Of a stretch of 64,000 nucleotides of DNA, positions 55,019 to 64,000 are shown piece after piece. The notes beneath the pieces were generated by a model. The model worked only from the letters and a program-made list of their open reading frames with translations. It was not told the DNA's origin and searched no databases. The number at the start of each line of letters is the position of its first letter. Within the stretch, counting starts at the first letter, position 1. The stretch is from Chinchilla lanigera (taxonomy: Eukaryota; Chordata; Mammalia; Rodentia; Chinchillidae): NCBI RefSeq assembly GCF_000276665.1, contig NW_004955435.1, positions 1,958,892 to 2,022,891 of the forward strand, read 5' to 3'. The position numbers and the translations under genes were made by a program.

Positions 55019-55128
55019 TCTTCCTCTCTCTTCCCCCTTCTCCCCTCCCCTCCCCTCCATTCCTCTTCCCTCCTCTTCCTTCTCCTCGCTTTCTCTGTCT
55101 CTCCCTTTCTTTCCTGCCTCTTTCTTTC
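55019..55128 (+). repeat. Homopyrimidine tract
   Basis: About 110 bases of almost uninterrupted C/T (a single A and a few Gs) in intron DNA, rich in CCCCTCCCCT units at its centre. Confidence 0.9.
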
Positions 55129-58100
55129 ATGATGGCCTGCGATATTAGCTATTATGTGGAAGCAATGATTGATAACAGGTAACTTCTGAAATATTTACTA
55201 TATTCTAGGCCAGTGCCATAATTTTCTCCTGAAACCTCACGCATTTTATGGATTATGAGTTGACTGCACTATAACATATAAAATCAGGTATGTGATGAAG
55301 CAGGATTTAAAGAAATGGCGCTTGCTTTAAATACCATGATCAGAAGAACTCTGCTGTGCTGACTCATTCGTTGTTTTCTATTTAGAACGCTGTTTCATGT
55401 TACAGATATTGTCTATATCTAGTTCCTTTGTGTTGTGTTCTTCTAGTAGACTTCGTCTGCCTTTCTATCATGTGGTATTTTCTTGTCCCTGTAGATCACG
55501 GAAACACAGGGGCACTCCCACATTGGCTGAAGTAAATGTGTCCTTTGTGTATCTCTGTGTTAAGCACAATAGTAGGGACAGAGACGGGGTAGTAACTATT
55601 TTACTGAACACCTTTATTAATGTGAACATTTTACTTATAAAGGCTAGTCAAGGAATCTGGATATGTTGAATATTTTCTTATAATATCCTAGGATGTAAAA
55701 TGAATGAGGCAAATATAAGGCTGTGAAACATTATTTATGCATGATAGAAAATAATTTTTCAATCTAATAAACATCATTCAAAACAGTTGCTTTACTGAGT
55801 CAGATTGTGATGACTGAAATCACCAATAAATATTAAAAGTCACTAATTAGAACCCTCCCTAGACAGGCATTAAATTTATAGAGCTTTTGCAAAAGAATAT
55901 ATATGCATAAAACATTTTATTGTAAGAAACAAGTCCATGTTCTGCATACATGAAACATGACTTTTACTTAAGATTAGAGATTTGCTGTTGTCATTTAAAA
56001 ACATCATTGTTTAATGTGAAATCACATCTTATTCTTTTTTAAAAAAGGTCTTTGGAGTGCTTAGAAATTATTAGCATATGGCATTAAAAATTCATTCCTC
56101 ATTCACCATAGTTCTTTAGGATAATTGTATTTGTTTTTTTTAATCCAGAGAGGATAAAAGAATAACAAGTATTTTAAATCATTTTAAAGAAGGCTATCAA
56201 AGATAATGAATTATCCTTGTACGTGGATGAAGATGTGGACATCTGTTTAAAACCCTGAAGCCTGCAGGTATATTGCCAGCTTAGAATATCTCTGGGCACA
56301 TGTCTTGGAATTTGGAGTTTGCTGAAGGATGTATATAACCAGTAAAGGACACGTGGCTGTCTAGTCCCTCTGGATAAGCATCTGTAGAGATTAGGGAACC
56401 TGCAGTCATTATTCCACAGGGGATGGGTATACAAAGGTTGAACAGTCTGTTTTAGCCACATGTGTAGATGTACGTGCAGAGAATGGGATGGCAAATCCTT
56501 TAAATTAGGGATGACACGTTTGATTTTAACGTAGGTGCTCACAGAGGTGGAATTATAAAGAACTCTAGAATTGCAGAATCATATCTTTATCAATTATTTG
56601 TCCAAGGTGATCAAAAGTTTTTTAAAAAGATATTTCAGTCAATATCTCTGTTTGATATACAGTTCAGGACCAGTGAAGGGCTGAGGGACTTGGCCCCATC
56701 TCTGACGTTTCATATTTCCTTCATTATGATTAATATAAATTTCTGACCTATTTTTTTAGGTGACTGAGGCACTTTGCACTGGAGGTGCTTTCTGGCACGC
56801 TATCTGTCCTTTCGAGCTGTACCTCTTCAGATCTGACGAGCACATTTTTCCAGTTCCTGTAAGTAGGTGCCCTTCAAGGCCAGGAGCGAGGACGGTGTCT
56901 TGCAGGACTTACTAAGGCGTCTCACCTGAAGGGACTCAGTGTGTAAGTTACTTGGGTGTGGCTGTTTAATCTCTTAGTTATTTCCTTGCTGCACCGTTAT
57001 CAGTGTCACATTTTCTTACTGTTTTACTCCACGTTCACTGCTCGCCTAATAAAACCATCAAAATCGGAAATGAGACAATCTGGTTGCTCTCACCTCACTT
57101 ACGCTGGTTCTTAGTAACTTCCTCCTTCATTAGTGCTCCCAAGTCAGAAGGTTACTGATCTTTGAAAGATTCCACAGGGGTCGGGTCTCAATCTTTTTGG
57201 TCTATTTCTACTTTTTCTCTGATACCATAAGAAAACCCTCCACAATCACTTCTTCTTTTCAAAGAACCTGGAGCAGTATTTGTTTCTCAGCAGTGTGGTG
57301 AGAACCCTCACACACAAGTGCTTTCCAGGACAAAGGGTCCTCTTATTCTTCACGTCCCACACAGTGCTGCCCCGGTCAGAGGCAGCGAGGCCGCTTTACA
57401 CTTACAGAGACGGGTGCTGGCTCGGACTTAGTGGGCATCTGGTGAGGGTTCAGTTAAACGTGCCGGGATGCGAGGGCGGAGACAAATTCGATTCAGAAAA
57501 TGAAGTAGATTGGTCGGACAGGGGCCGAGAAGCACGTACACCAAGACGGTGAGAGAAGAACTTAGCGTGAGACGGATGGGTACAGCTTGGGGGACTGCAG
57601 CTGCTTCACTGCTGCTGTGTGCTGATCAGGGCATGCCTTCTGTGTAGGGTAGTCTCAGGGACACTGGCTTTACGCTGATTTAAAGGAACTGAATGTGATT
57701 CGATTACCTCCTTCCGTATCGTAGGTTCTAACTCTCAGATATGTTTCCCACACCCTTTTCAGTCCTGAGAACTATAAGAGGATGCCAGGAACATAATAGG
57801 AATGGAACAGTTCTCTCGAATTATAATTTAACAGTATGCCATCTGCTCTGAGTAATGGGTGTATTTTTCTTTTTTTACTTTAACAGACAAAACTGCATTT
57901 CACTTTTTTCCTAATATTTTCTCTAAGGACAAAACATTTGAAGTCTAGTACTTCTAACCCATCCTTAAATCTTGATGTTAATTTTTTATGTTCACCATTG
58001 GTAATGTGATCGACCTTTTCTCACAGGACTACTGAAGACTGAGTTATCTAAACGCTTAACCTTTTTCTTACTCTTGTGAAACTTACTGATTATATCATCA

Positions 58101-58373
58101 AATTTCTATTTGACATCTTTTCTTCCTTGTGATCTATCTTCAGCTTAGAGTTCCTGCTATGGGATTATAGTTATTGTCTCCTCTGAACTTCCTTAGATTA
58201 GATGTATTAAGTGCGAAATACGTGTATATCCAAGTCCAGACTTCCTTTCTTTGGCCTTGTAAGCTTAACAGAGGATGGTCACTTCATTCAAGACTCCTTT
58301 AGCTGTCATTTTCCACAAGTTTTTCTTTTTTTTTTAATATGGAACTAGAAATAACCAAATACATGAATCTTCT

Positions 58374-58437
58374 CTCTCTGTGTCTCTCTGTTGCTTTTGT
58401 CTCTCTCTCTGTCTCTCTGTTCCTCTCTGTGTGTCTG
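58374..58437 (+). repeat. (TCTCTG)n-like simple repeat, left part
   Basis: TCTCTCTG/TGTCTCTC repeats. The same composition resumes at 58662-58708 after two ID elements. Confidence 0.85.
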
Positions 58438-58545
58438 TTTGTTTGCTTTTTTTTTGTTTGTTTTTCTTCCAGTACCAGGAATCGAACTCACGACCTTGCG
58501 CTTGCCAGGCAGGTGCTGTGCCACTGAACTAAATCTCCAGCCCCA
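58438..58545 (-). mobile_element. ID SINE, first of a tandem pair
   Basis: A T/G-rich tail, 'TTCCAGTACCAGGAATCGAACTC', then 'GCTGTGCCACTGAACTAAATCTCCAGCCCC'. Separated by 16 bases from the next ID in the same orientation. Confidence 0.93.
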
Positions 58546-58560
58546 AGATTTTTGAAATAT

Positions 58561-58661
58561 TTTGTTTGTTTTTATTTTTTTTTCCAGTACCGGGAATCGA
58601 ACTCACGACCTTGCGCTTGCCAGGCAGGAGCTGTGCCGCTGAGCTAAATCCCCAGTCCCTT
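58561..58661 (-). mobile_element. ID SINE, second of a tandem pair
   Basis: 'TTTCCAGTACCGGGAATCGAACTCACGACC', 'GAGCTGTGCCGCTGAGCTAAATCCCCAGTCCC'. The two IDs together are flanked by TCTGTGTGTCTG at 58426-58437 and 58662-58673. Confidence 0.93.
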
Positions 58662-58708
58662 TCTGTGTGTCTGCCTCTGTCTACCTCTGTCTCTGTGTCT
58701 CTTCTCTG

Positions 58709-60483
58709 TTTTGATATTAAATTTACACCAAGGAAATGGAATACTTTTTCAGATGTTTTGCCTTTACTGGAGTGGGATTTTCAGCTGAACCCTGTGTGGG
58801 ATCACATCGCTGCTTTGTCCTCCCGGTCCATACCAACCATCCGGTTAAACAGTCTCTGGTGCCGTCCCAGGGTGACACTTCTGTCTTCCTTCATTTCACA
58901 TCCCTGCAGCTGTTTCTTTCTTACTCCACCTTCAGGTTTGGGGATTTCCAGGCCGGTGTACAGCTTTTGGACGCACTGCTCCTCCTTCGGCCCTGCTATT
59001 AGGCTCACACGTTCTACCCAATCCTGCCTTCCCGTGGGCACACTCCGGGCAGGAGTCACATCCCAACCAATCCCCATAAGATTTAAGATGTTATTTTTAC
59101 TGAATTCTGTAAGGTTTTTAAAGTTTAGCTTGATGATTTTTCATCTGTTCTTTGTTGGCGTACAGACAACTGAGAATATTAATGCTGCCCCTGGCCTGTT
59201 TCTCTGGTATCATACTGAAAATTGCTGGGCGAGTCTTGTGCCATTTTTCTTTCCGTGCCATACCCTTTATGCTCTTCTGTGTCTAATATGGCCTTACAGT
59301 TTTATCTGAGTGCTTTTCTCTTTCCTTTCACAATTCAATTGAAATAATAAACCACTCGATCAGGCTGACGGGTCTCCTGCCAACACTGTCTTGCCCGTCT
59401 TACGAGATGCAGTCCATCTCTTACTAGAAGCAGCAGGAAGAAGAGATGAAAACAGCACTAGTAGCCCTAAACCATTCATTTTCCTACCCAGAAATTCAAA
59501 GGCGTTACAGATACATTCCTGGCTTCATAAAGAGAATGAGAATGTATTCCCGTATATATCAACAGAAGTGGGAAACGTCCATGGGACTTTGTAAGTCTCG
59601 GCACACTCTCAGGTCTCTGTTATTTGCTGCCTGGGAACAAAGCACGTTTCTCATTTGGCTGGGCCAGCGATGCACGCCGTCGCAGCCGCTGTTCTCCGCA
59701 AGGACACAAAAGGACCTCCCCGAGGAGGCACTGCCTGGTTTCCTTTCTCTCGTACAGGTGAACCGTGGAGTATGTCGGGGCGCTTTCAGCAGGCTGGGGC
59801 CCATCTTGGCACCCTCTGCACGAGGCAGGCCTCTTCTTCTTCTACCTCACTGTGTTCCTGTCGCCTCCCCGCACTGGCGCTGCCTGGCCTTCCTTCCTCA
59901 GCATCCACTTCCTTGTGTCTCCTCCACAGAGTCAGCAGCTCCATGCAGCTGGTGAGTGCTCTGAGGAGAAGTGCATTGGACCAGGAGAAAACCACCTGGT
60001 GCCAGGCTGTCCCCAGGGCTGCAGGTCCCCAGCTGGGGGCAGGGCTCGCGGCCTGCAGGTCCGCTTTCGGCTCCCCAGGTCCAGCAGAAGCCGAGCAGCC
60101 CATTCTCCAGCAGAGACCTCCGGTTCTCAAGGGCCTCTAGTCACCACGCCACACCGGGACTCCTCTCTCTCTGGATGCTCGATTTGAAATGAGCGGTTTG
60201 CTCAGTCTGACCCCACTGAATCACACTGCTAAGACTTATGGAAAACCTGAGTTCAGGTCCTCATTACTGCTCCTCAGGTCTATGCTTTCTGTGAACTCTT
60301 GTGAAACAAGTGAAGGAGCTGGTCACTGACACCGCTGTGCTCGGCCCCAGGATCCCGTGCGGATGTAGTTTCCACAGATGCATGAGACTGTGTGTGAACG
60401 CCACGCTCTGCACATATGCTGAGGGGCTTGAAACGTTACCTTCTGTCCCCTTCCCTTGGGTTTTGTTTTGTCTTCATGAGCAA
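58709..60483. other. Intron DNA with a CpG-bearing GC-rich patch
   Basis: 59640-60190 is GC-rich with several CpGs and long overlapping frames on both strands (up to 169 codons). On the plus strand a TCTCCTCCACAG acceptor-like site (about 59920-59930) and a CTGGTGAGTG donor-like site (about 59948-59957) lie about 22 bases apart. No protein family is recognised, so no gene is called. Confidence 0.4.
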
Positions 60484-60752
60484 GACAGCAGAGGGTAGCG
60501 ATTAAGACCCCAGGTTCTAGAACTAGACTTTGGAATCAAATGTTGGCTTTGACACACCTTTCTCCCCGTGTGTTCTTGGGCAGGTTACTTAACCTCTCTG
60601 TCAATTCCTTAATCAGTAGAACGAGAATAACACAAGTATCTTGTATCTTGTAGGGCTATTGTGAGGCTTAAATGAGCTCATTTACAAGCACATAGCAGGG
60701 CTTGAAACCTCATAAGAACTCAATAAATATTAGCTTTTATTATTAATTCTCT
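60484..60752 (+). repeat. Near full-length MIR SINE
   Basis: 'CAGAGGGTAGCGATTAAGACC', 'CTAGAACTAGACTTTGGAATCAAATG', 'TGTTCTTGGGCAGGTTACTTAACCTCTCTGTC', 'AATAACACAAGTATC', 'GAGGCTTAAATGAGCTC' and 'AACTCAATAAATATTAGC' run through the whole MIR consensus order. Confidence 0.9.
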
Positions 60753-60769
60753 GCTTAATTAACACTAAT

Positions 60770-61170
60770 TTATTAAACTCCATTTTAAATATCACCATCT
60801 CTGTGAAGCTTTCCACAATTACCCGAGGCAGAGCTAATCCCTTTCCCTCCTCTGCGTTCCCACAGCATTTTGTACATATTTGATTGAACTGTAAATAATT
60901 TTTAACATGTGTCTTTCTCCCTTGTTAGACTCTAAGCTCTATACGGATAGACGTTTGTTCTCTTAAAATTCACGCTGTATTCCTAGTTTGCAGCACGATA
61001 CTTGTGTTGCGGCGAGTGCATAGTAAACATATGCTAGTGGGACGTCTCCACTGAGATCACAAAGCACCAGAGCCGTCGTCTGTGCCCTGTACCTGTCTGG
61101 CATCTCGCACTGTCCCGAGCACACTCGTCACACAGCACTCATAAATACTTGCTGACTGACTGAGCCTCCT
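60770..61170 (+). repeat. L2 LINE 3' end
   Basis: 'CACCATCTCTGTGAAGCTTTCC', 'CCCTTGTTAGACTCTAAGCTCTATACGG', 'CTGTATTCCTAGTTTGCAGCACG' and 'TGCTGACTGACTGAG' follow the L2 3' end. Confidence 0.75.
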
Positions 61171-61984
61171 TCTGAAGCAATGGACCATTAAGTCTATCTG
61201 AGGCATTTGGAAGAAGAAAAGAGCAAAAGATGAGATCTACTGAGCACGGCTTGCTTAGAAGTAATACTGTCACACCCATAAACAGGGAAGATAGGGCAGA
61301 TTAGAGACCCGAATGCATGACTGAAAACCTTGTTTGGACAAGAGGGCTGAGCTAACTTCAGGGAGCACTGGGGCTCTTTCTGTAACAGGGAATAATATAT
61401 CGTGGTAGCTGAGAGGATAAACAAAGCAGTATCATAGAGTTTAAACTATTGAGCAGAGGAATCTATAAAGAGGCCAGCAGAAAGGAGGGAAGAAACAAGC
61501 TAAAATAAACAGATGGGTGGACAGCGAAAATATTAAGCACGAAGACAGATTACCCAGGCCCTCCAGGAAGAGGGGAAAGGGACGAGAATGGGGTGTCAAG
61601 AGCAGAAGCAGCACTGTAGAGAAAACACAGAAGCGATAATGAAGCGGCAGAGGGAGATTCACGGTGTGCCCGGGCGTGTGCTAGGAAGATGCACTGCAGC
61701 GACAGGAGCAGGATCTCACGGGCACGCGGAGAGAGGGCAGCTCTCACAGGAGCGCGGCTGCTAGTCTGCATGTGGACGGACCAGCCACATAGCTGCGTCA
61801 TCCGGAAGGGTCTGAAATAATGGGCAACGGGGCGGGGACTCATGCGAACATGACGATTCCCATGGCTCCTTTCATTTGAATAGAGCCGTGCTGCACACCT
61901 CGCTGTCACACACAGGCTTGCACTGAAAACAGCGAAGCGGGAGCCTTCTGACACCGTCTCCATTTGTTCCTCCTGCCGTCTTGC
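61171..61984. other. Intron DNA, nothing recognised
   Basis: A 149-codon minus-strand frame (61550-61999) is present without a recognisable domain. It overlaps other frames and is treated as chance. Confidence 0.4.
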
Positions 61985-62500
61985 TCCAGATTGTGGCAAC
62001 AGCCTTTACCTGGTCTCCCTGCTTCTGCTCTTGCTCACCTCGGATATTCAGTCAACACAGCAGCCAGAAGGATCGTTTCCAAAAATGAGTCATGTCATAT
62101 CATTCTGCCTTTCACAAAGCCCCACTGGCTTCCTACGAAGAACTTTCACATTTCAGGACCTCTGTACTTTCCTTCCTTCTGAGTGGACCATTCTTCCCCT
62201 AGATATCCGCATCGTCCATGCCCTAGCTTTCTCACTTGTTTACTCAACGGCCATTTAATGAGACAAATGTTTCTGAGCAACCTCCACAGGGATTTCTGGT
62301 CTCTGAATCCTGCTATGCTCTTTCTGCAACGCTTGTCACCATCCGGTAGATTCTGCATTCGCTTGGTTCCTAGTGGCTGTCTGCTTCTCCCTACTAGCAC
62401 GCAGCTCCAAGAGAACTAGGGTGTTGCTCGTTGCGGGACAGCCAGTGCCTGGAACACAGCCGTTGTGCATCACGGATTCTTGGGTGGATGAAGAGATGTA
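61985..62500 (+). repeat. L2 LINE fragment (about 500 bp)
   Basis: 'TTCAGTCAACACAGCAGCCAGAAGGATCG', 'GTCATGTCATATCATTCTGCC...CCCCACTGGCTTCCTACG', 'GGACCTCTGTACTTTCC', 'CTCGTTGCGGGACAGCCAGTGCCTGG' and 'TCTTGGGTGGATGAAGAG' follow the L2 3' region order. Confidence 0.75.
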
Positions 62501-63589
62501 TTTACGATGAGTGTGGCTACTGTTGCCCGGGGTCAGCTGGAACCTCAGGCACCGCATATAAGAGACCAAATGAAACAGACGGTGTCCTCGGGGAGACAAC
62601 TGGTGTTTTCTGGCCCTGGGGACCAGGTCCCCACGAGAGAGCCACGAGAGAGACTTCCTCCTTCTTTTGGTTTCTTCCCGATGTTATTCTGTCTCTGCGC
62701 TTACTTCTAATTTGCTTCCCCAGAACACTTTATTCCCCCTTAGAATATTAGGTAGGCAAGAACTAAGATATATGTGAATCCTATATCTTATGCCTGGCAC
62801 CCAGCAGGCAGTTATAATATTGGTTCTTTTCCCATGACATCCACCAGCACATGCCTGCAATTGCCGTGAGTGCATCAATTACAATATGCTCAGATCCAAA
62901 GTTTTATCTGTCAACAAGACCCCATCAAACCTAAAGTCATAAAAACAAAACCCTGATTATTTATATTTTTCTTTATCTTATGGAGCCATAAAAAAATCAA
63001 GTCATCTTAGTTCCTGTACCCTTTACTCCACACTATTGCTTATCCTCCAGCGTGACAGCATTGCTAAGTCTTGAGGTAACAATAGAACTTTATCAGTTCA
63101 CCTATGTTTTCACCACCACGGACACTCACTAAATGCAGGACCACACTGTGGCTCACCCGGACTGTTTCTTACTAATTCCTGCGGAGTTTACAGGGCTCTG
63201 AGTGTCACCGCTACAGGGAGGCTCTCCTTGGTTTTAGCTTCAGTTAGGTCTCTCTATGACAGAGATGCCACACATCCTGTATTGGTTCTGCGTCGCTCAT
63301 ATCACAACTGTGGTTCATGCCTCCTGCACGCCTCTGTTTACTGTTGGTGTCTGTACAACTGTGAGGGCGGAGGCTGTGCCTGTCGAGTTACTGTTCCTTC
63401 CACGCTCAGGCTCTAGCACACCACTGTGTTGTGGCAGTGAGGCAGCTCAGGTATTTTGGAAAAGAAACTGGCTGCTGCGAAACCTCCACATTACTTGGCC
63501 TCCAGAGCTTCATGCATTCTTGCTCATTCTTGAGTTCATTTTAATGGCTAGAATGGAAACAGTCACCTAACCTGTCCTTTAACGTGCCC

Positions 63590-63790
63590 ATTCCTAACAT
63601 TATCACTCACAGTGGTAATTACTAGGATTCATTTGGTGCAGACACCTTGCTGAAAGCACTCCTCACATCATCTAATTTGCAAGCCTAGGAGACAAATGCT
63701 TTTATTATCTCCATTTTGCAGATTAGGCAACTGAGGCAAGTTTGCACAGCTCCTTACTTGCAGTGCCACTGTGTGAATATAGGAGTGGAC
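63590..63790 (-). repeat. MIR SINE
   Basis: 'GCTGAAAGCACTCCTCACATCATC', 'TTTTATTATCTCCATTTTGCAGATTAGGCAACTGAGGC' and 'GCACAGCTCCTTACTTGCAGTGCC' are reverse-complement MIR. Confidence 0.75.
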
Positions 63791-63931
63791 AGAGAAGTCT
63801 AAGGCTTGACTTAGGAAACTCTGCTACCATAAATGCAATCTGCTAGTACCTTACAAACTTTGTTTTGTATTTCAATGAAGAAAATAGTTTCTTAAGACTC
63901 TTTTATGGTCATCTGTCAAAATTATGAGTAT

Positions 63932-64000
63932 TTAGCTGGGTATATTGTTGTATGCCTGTAATCCCAGTACTTGGGAAGCTGAGGCAGGAGAACTGTCATG
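63932..64000 (+). mobile_element. B1 SINE, cut by the window edge
   Basis: 'AGCTGGGTATATTGTTGTATGCCTGTAATCCCAGTACTTGGGAAGCTGAGGCAGGAG' is the start of a B1. Confidence 0.9.

Larger units (their letters stand above)
52763..64000 (-). other. DPYD: DPYD intron upstream of the penultimate exon (partial)
   Basis: Everything right of 52762 to the window edge is intron, because no further DPYD coding segment (the family's ...CFIPKRPIPTIK stretch precedes DVVGK) is found on the minus strand. It contains a homopyrimidine tract, two ID SINEs, a MIR, L2 fragments and a truncated B1. The stretches 52763-55000, 55130-58370 and 62760-63590 show nothing I can identify. It is at least 11.2 kb long. Confidence 0.8.

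Noticed and set aside
58566..59309. 247-codon open frame on the plus strand
   Set aside because: It starts inside an ID SINE read in reverse and continues through unique intron DNA without a recognisable domain or splice context.
59446..59955. 169-codon open frame on the plus strand
   Set aside because: It lies in GC-rich intron DNA where several frames on both strands stay open; no family resemblance.
1..64000. CRISPR arrays, operons, tRNA or rRNA genes
   Set aside because: The tRNA-like boxes belong to ID SINEs and the tandem repeats are microsatellites or transposon parts; nothing prokaryotic is present.

Overview
The window is mammalian nuclear DNA, most likely from a non-muroid rodent. 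It carries tRNA-derived ID SINEs on both strands, 7SL-derived B1 elements, one B1+ID dimer of the B1-dID kind, MaLR-type LTRs, L1, L2 and MIR, and no B2 SINE (which muroids would show). The ID variant carries a 'GTCGTGAGTTCGATTCC' block. I cannot fix the species from sequence alone; a squirrel-related, castorid or geomyoid rodent fits. Nothing bacterial or plasmid-like is present.

Only one protein-coding gene is supported: the 3' end of DPYD (dihydropyrimidine dehydrogenase), on the minus strand. The last two coding exons lie at 52622-52762 and 49486-49656. They encode the C-terminal 103 residues, including both CxxCxxCxxxC iron-sulfur motifs. Canonical GT-AG sites bound the 2,965-bp intron between them, and a likely poly(A) signal lies at 48314-48319. 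The rest of the gene lies beyond the right edge, so 52763-64000 is the intron upstream of the penultimate exon. Left of about 48.3 kb the window is intergenic and repeat-rich, with no other gene I can support. This fits the large gene-poor interval downstream of DPYD in other mammals.

Region by region: 1-9 kb holds unique DNA, MIR, ID and an inverted pair of near-identical LTR segments (3019-4090). 9-28 kb holds L2, L1, MIR, an MLT1-like LTR, a B1-dID and a probable solo LTR. 28-32 kb holds an L1 3' end and a four-layer nest of LTRs and an ID. 32.8-35.5 kb holds a decayed piggyBac-type transposase whose cysteine-rich tail is present as three tandem ~370-bp copies. 36-37.8 kb holds a solo LTR, a probable U6-L1 chimeric retrocopy and a B1 split by a duplicated L1 piece. 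38-48 kb holds LTRs, a 377-bp assembly gap, an internally deleted Tigger transposon, L2, MIR and ID. 48.3-64 kb is DPYD, with a dense CpG island in the last intron (about 49.86-50.64 kb), a Tigger-like MITE, a tandem ID dimer and several L2/MIR elements.

The best candidates for something undescribed are the piggyBac relic with its triplicated zinc-binding tail, the intronic CpG island of DPYD, the U6-L1 chimera and the B1 interrupted by copied L1 sequence. Repeat names rest on reading against remembered consensus features, not on a database search, and repeat edges are approximate.
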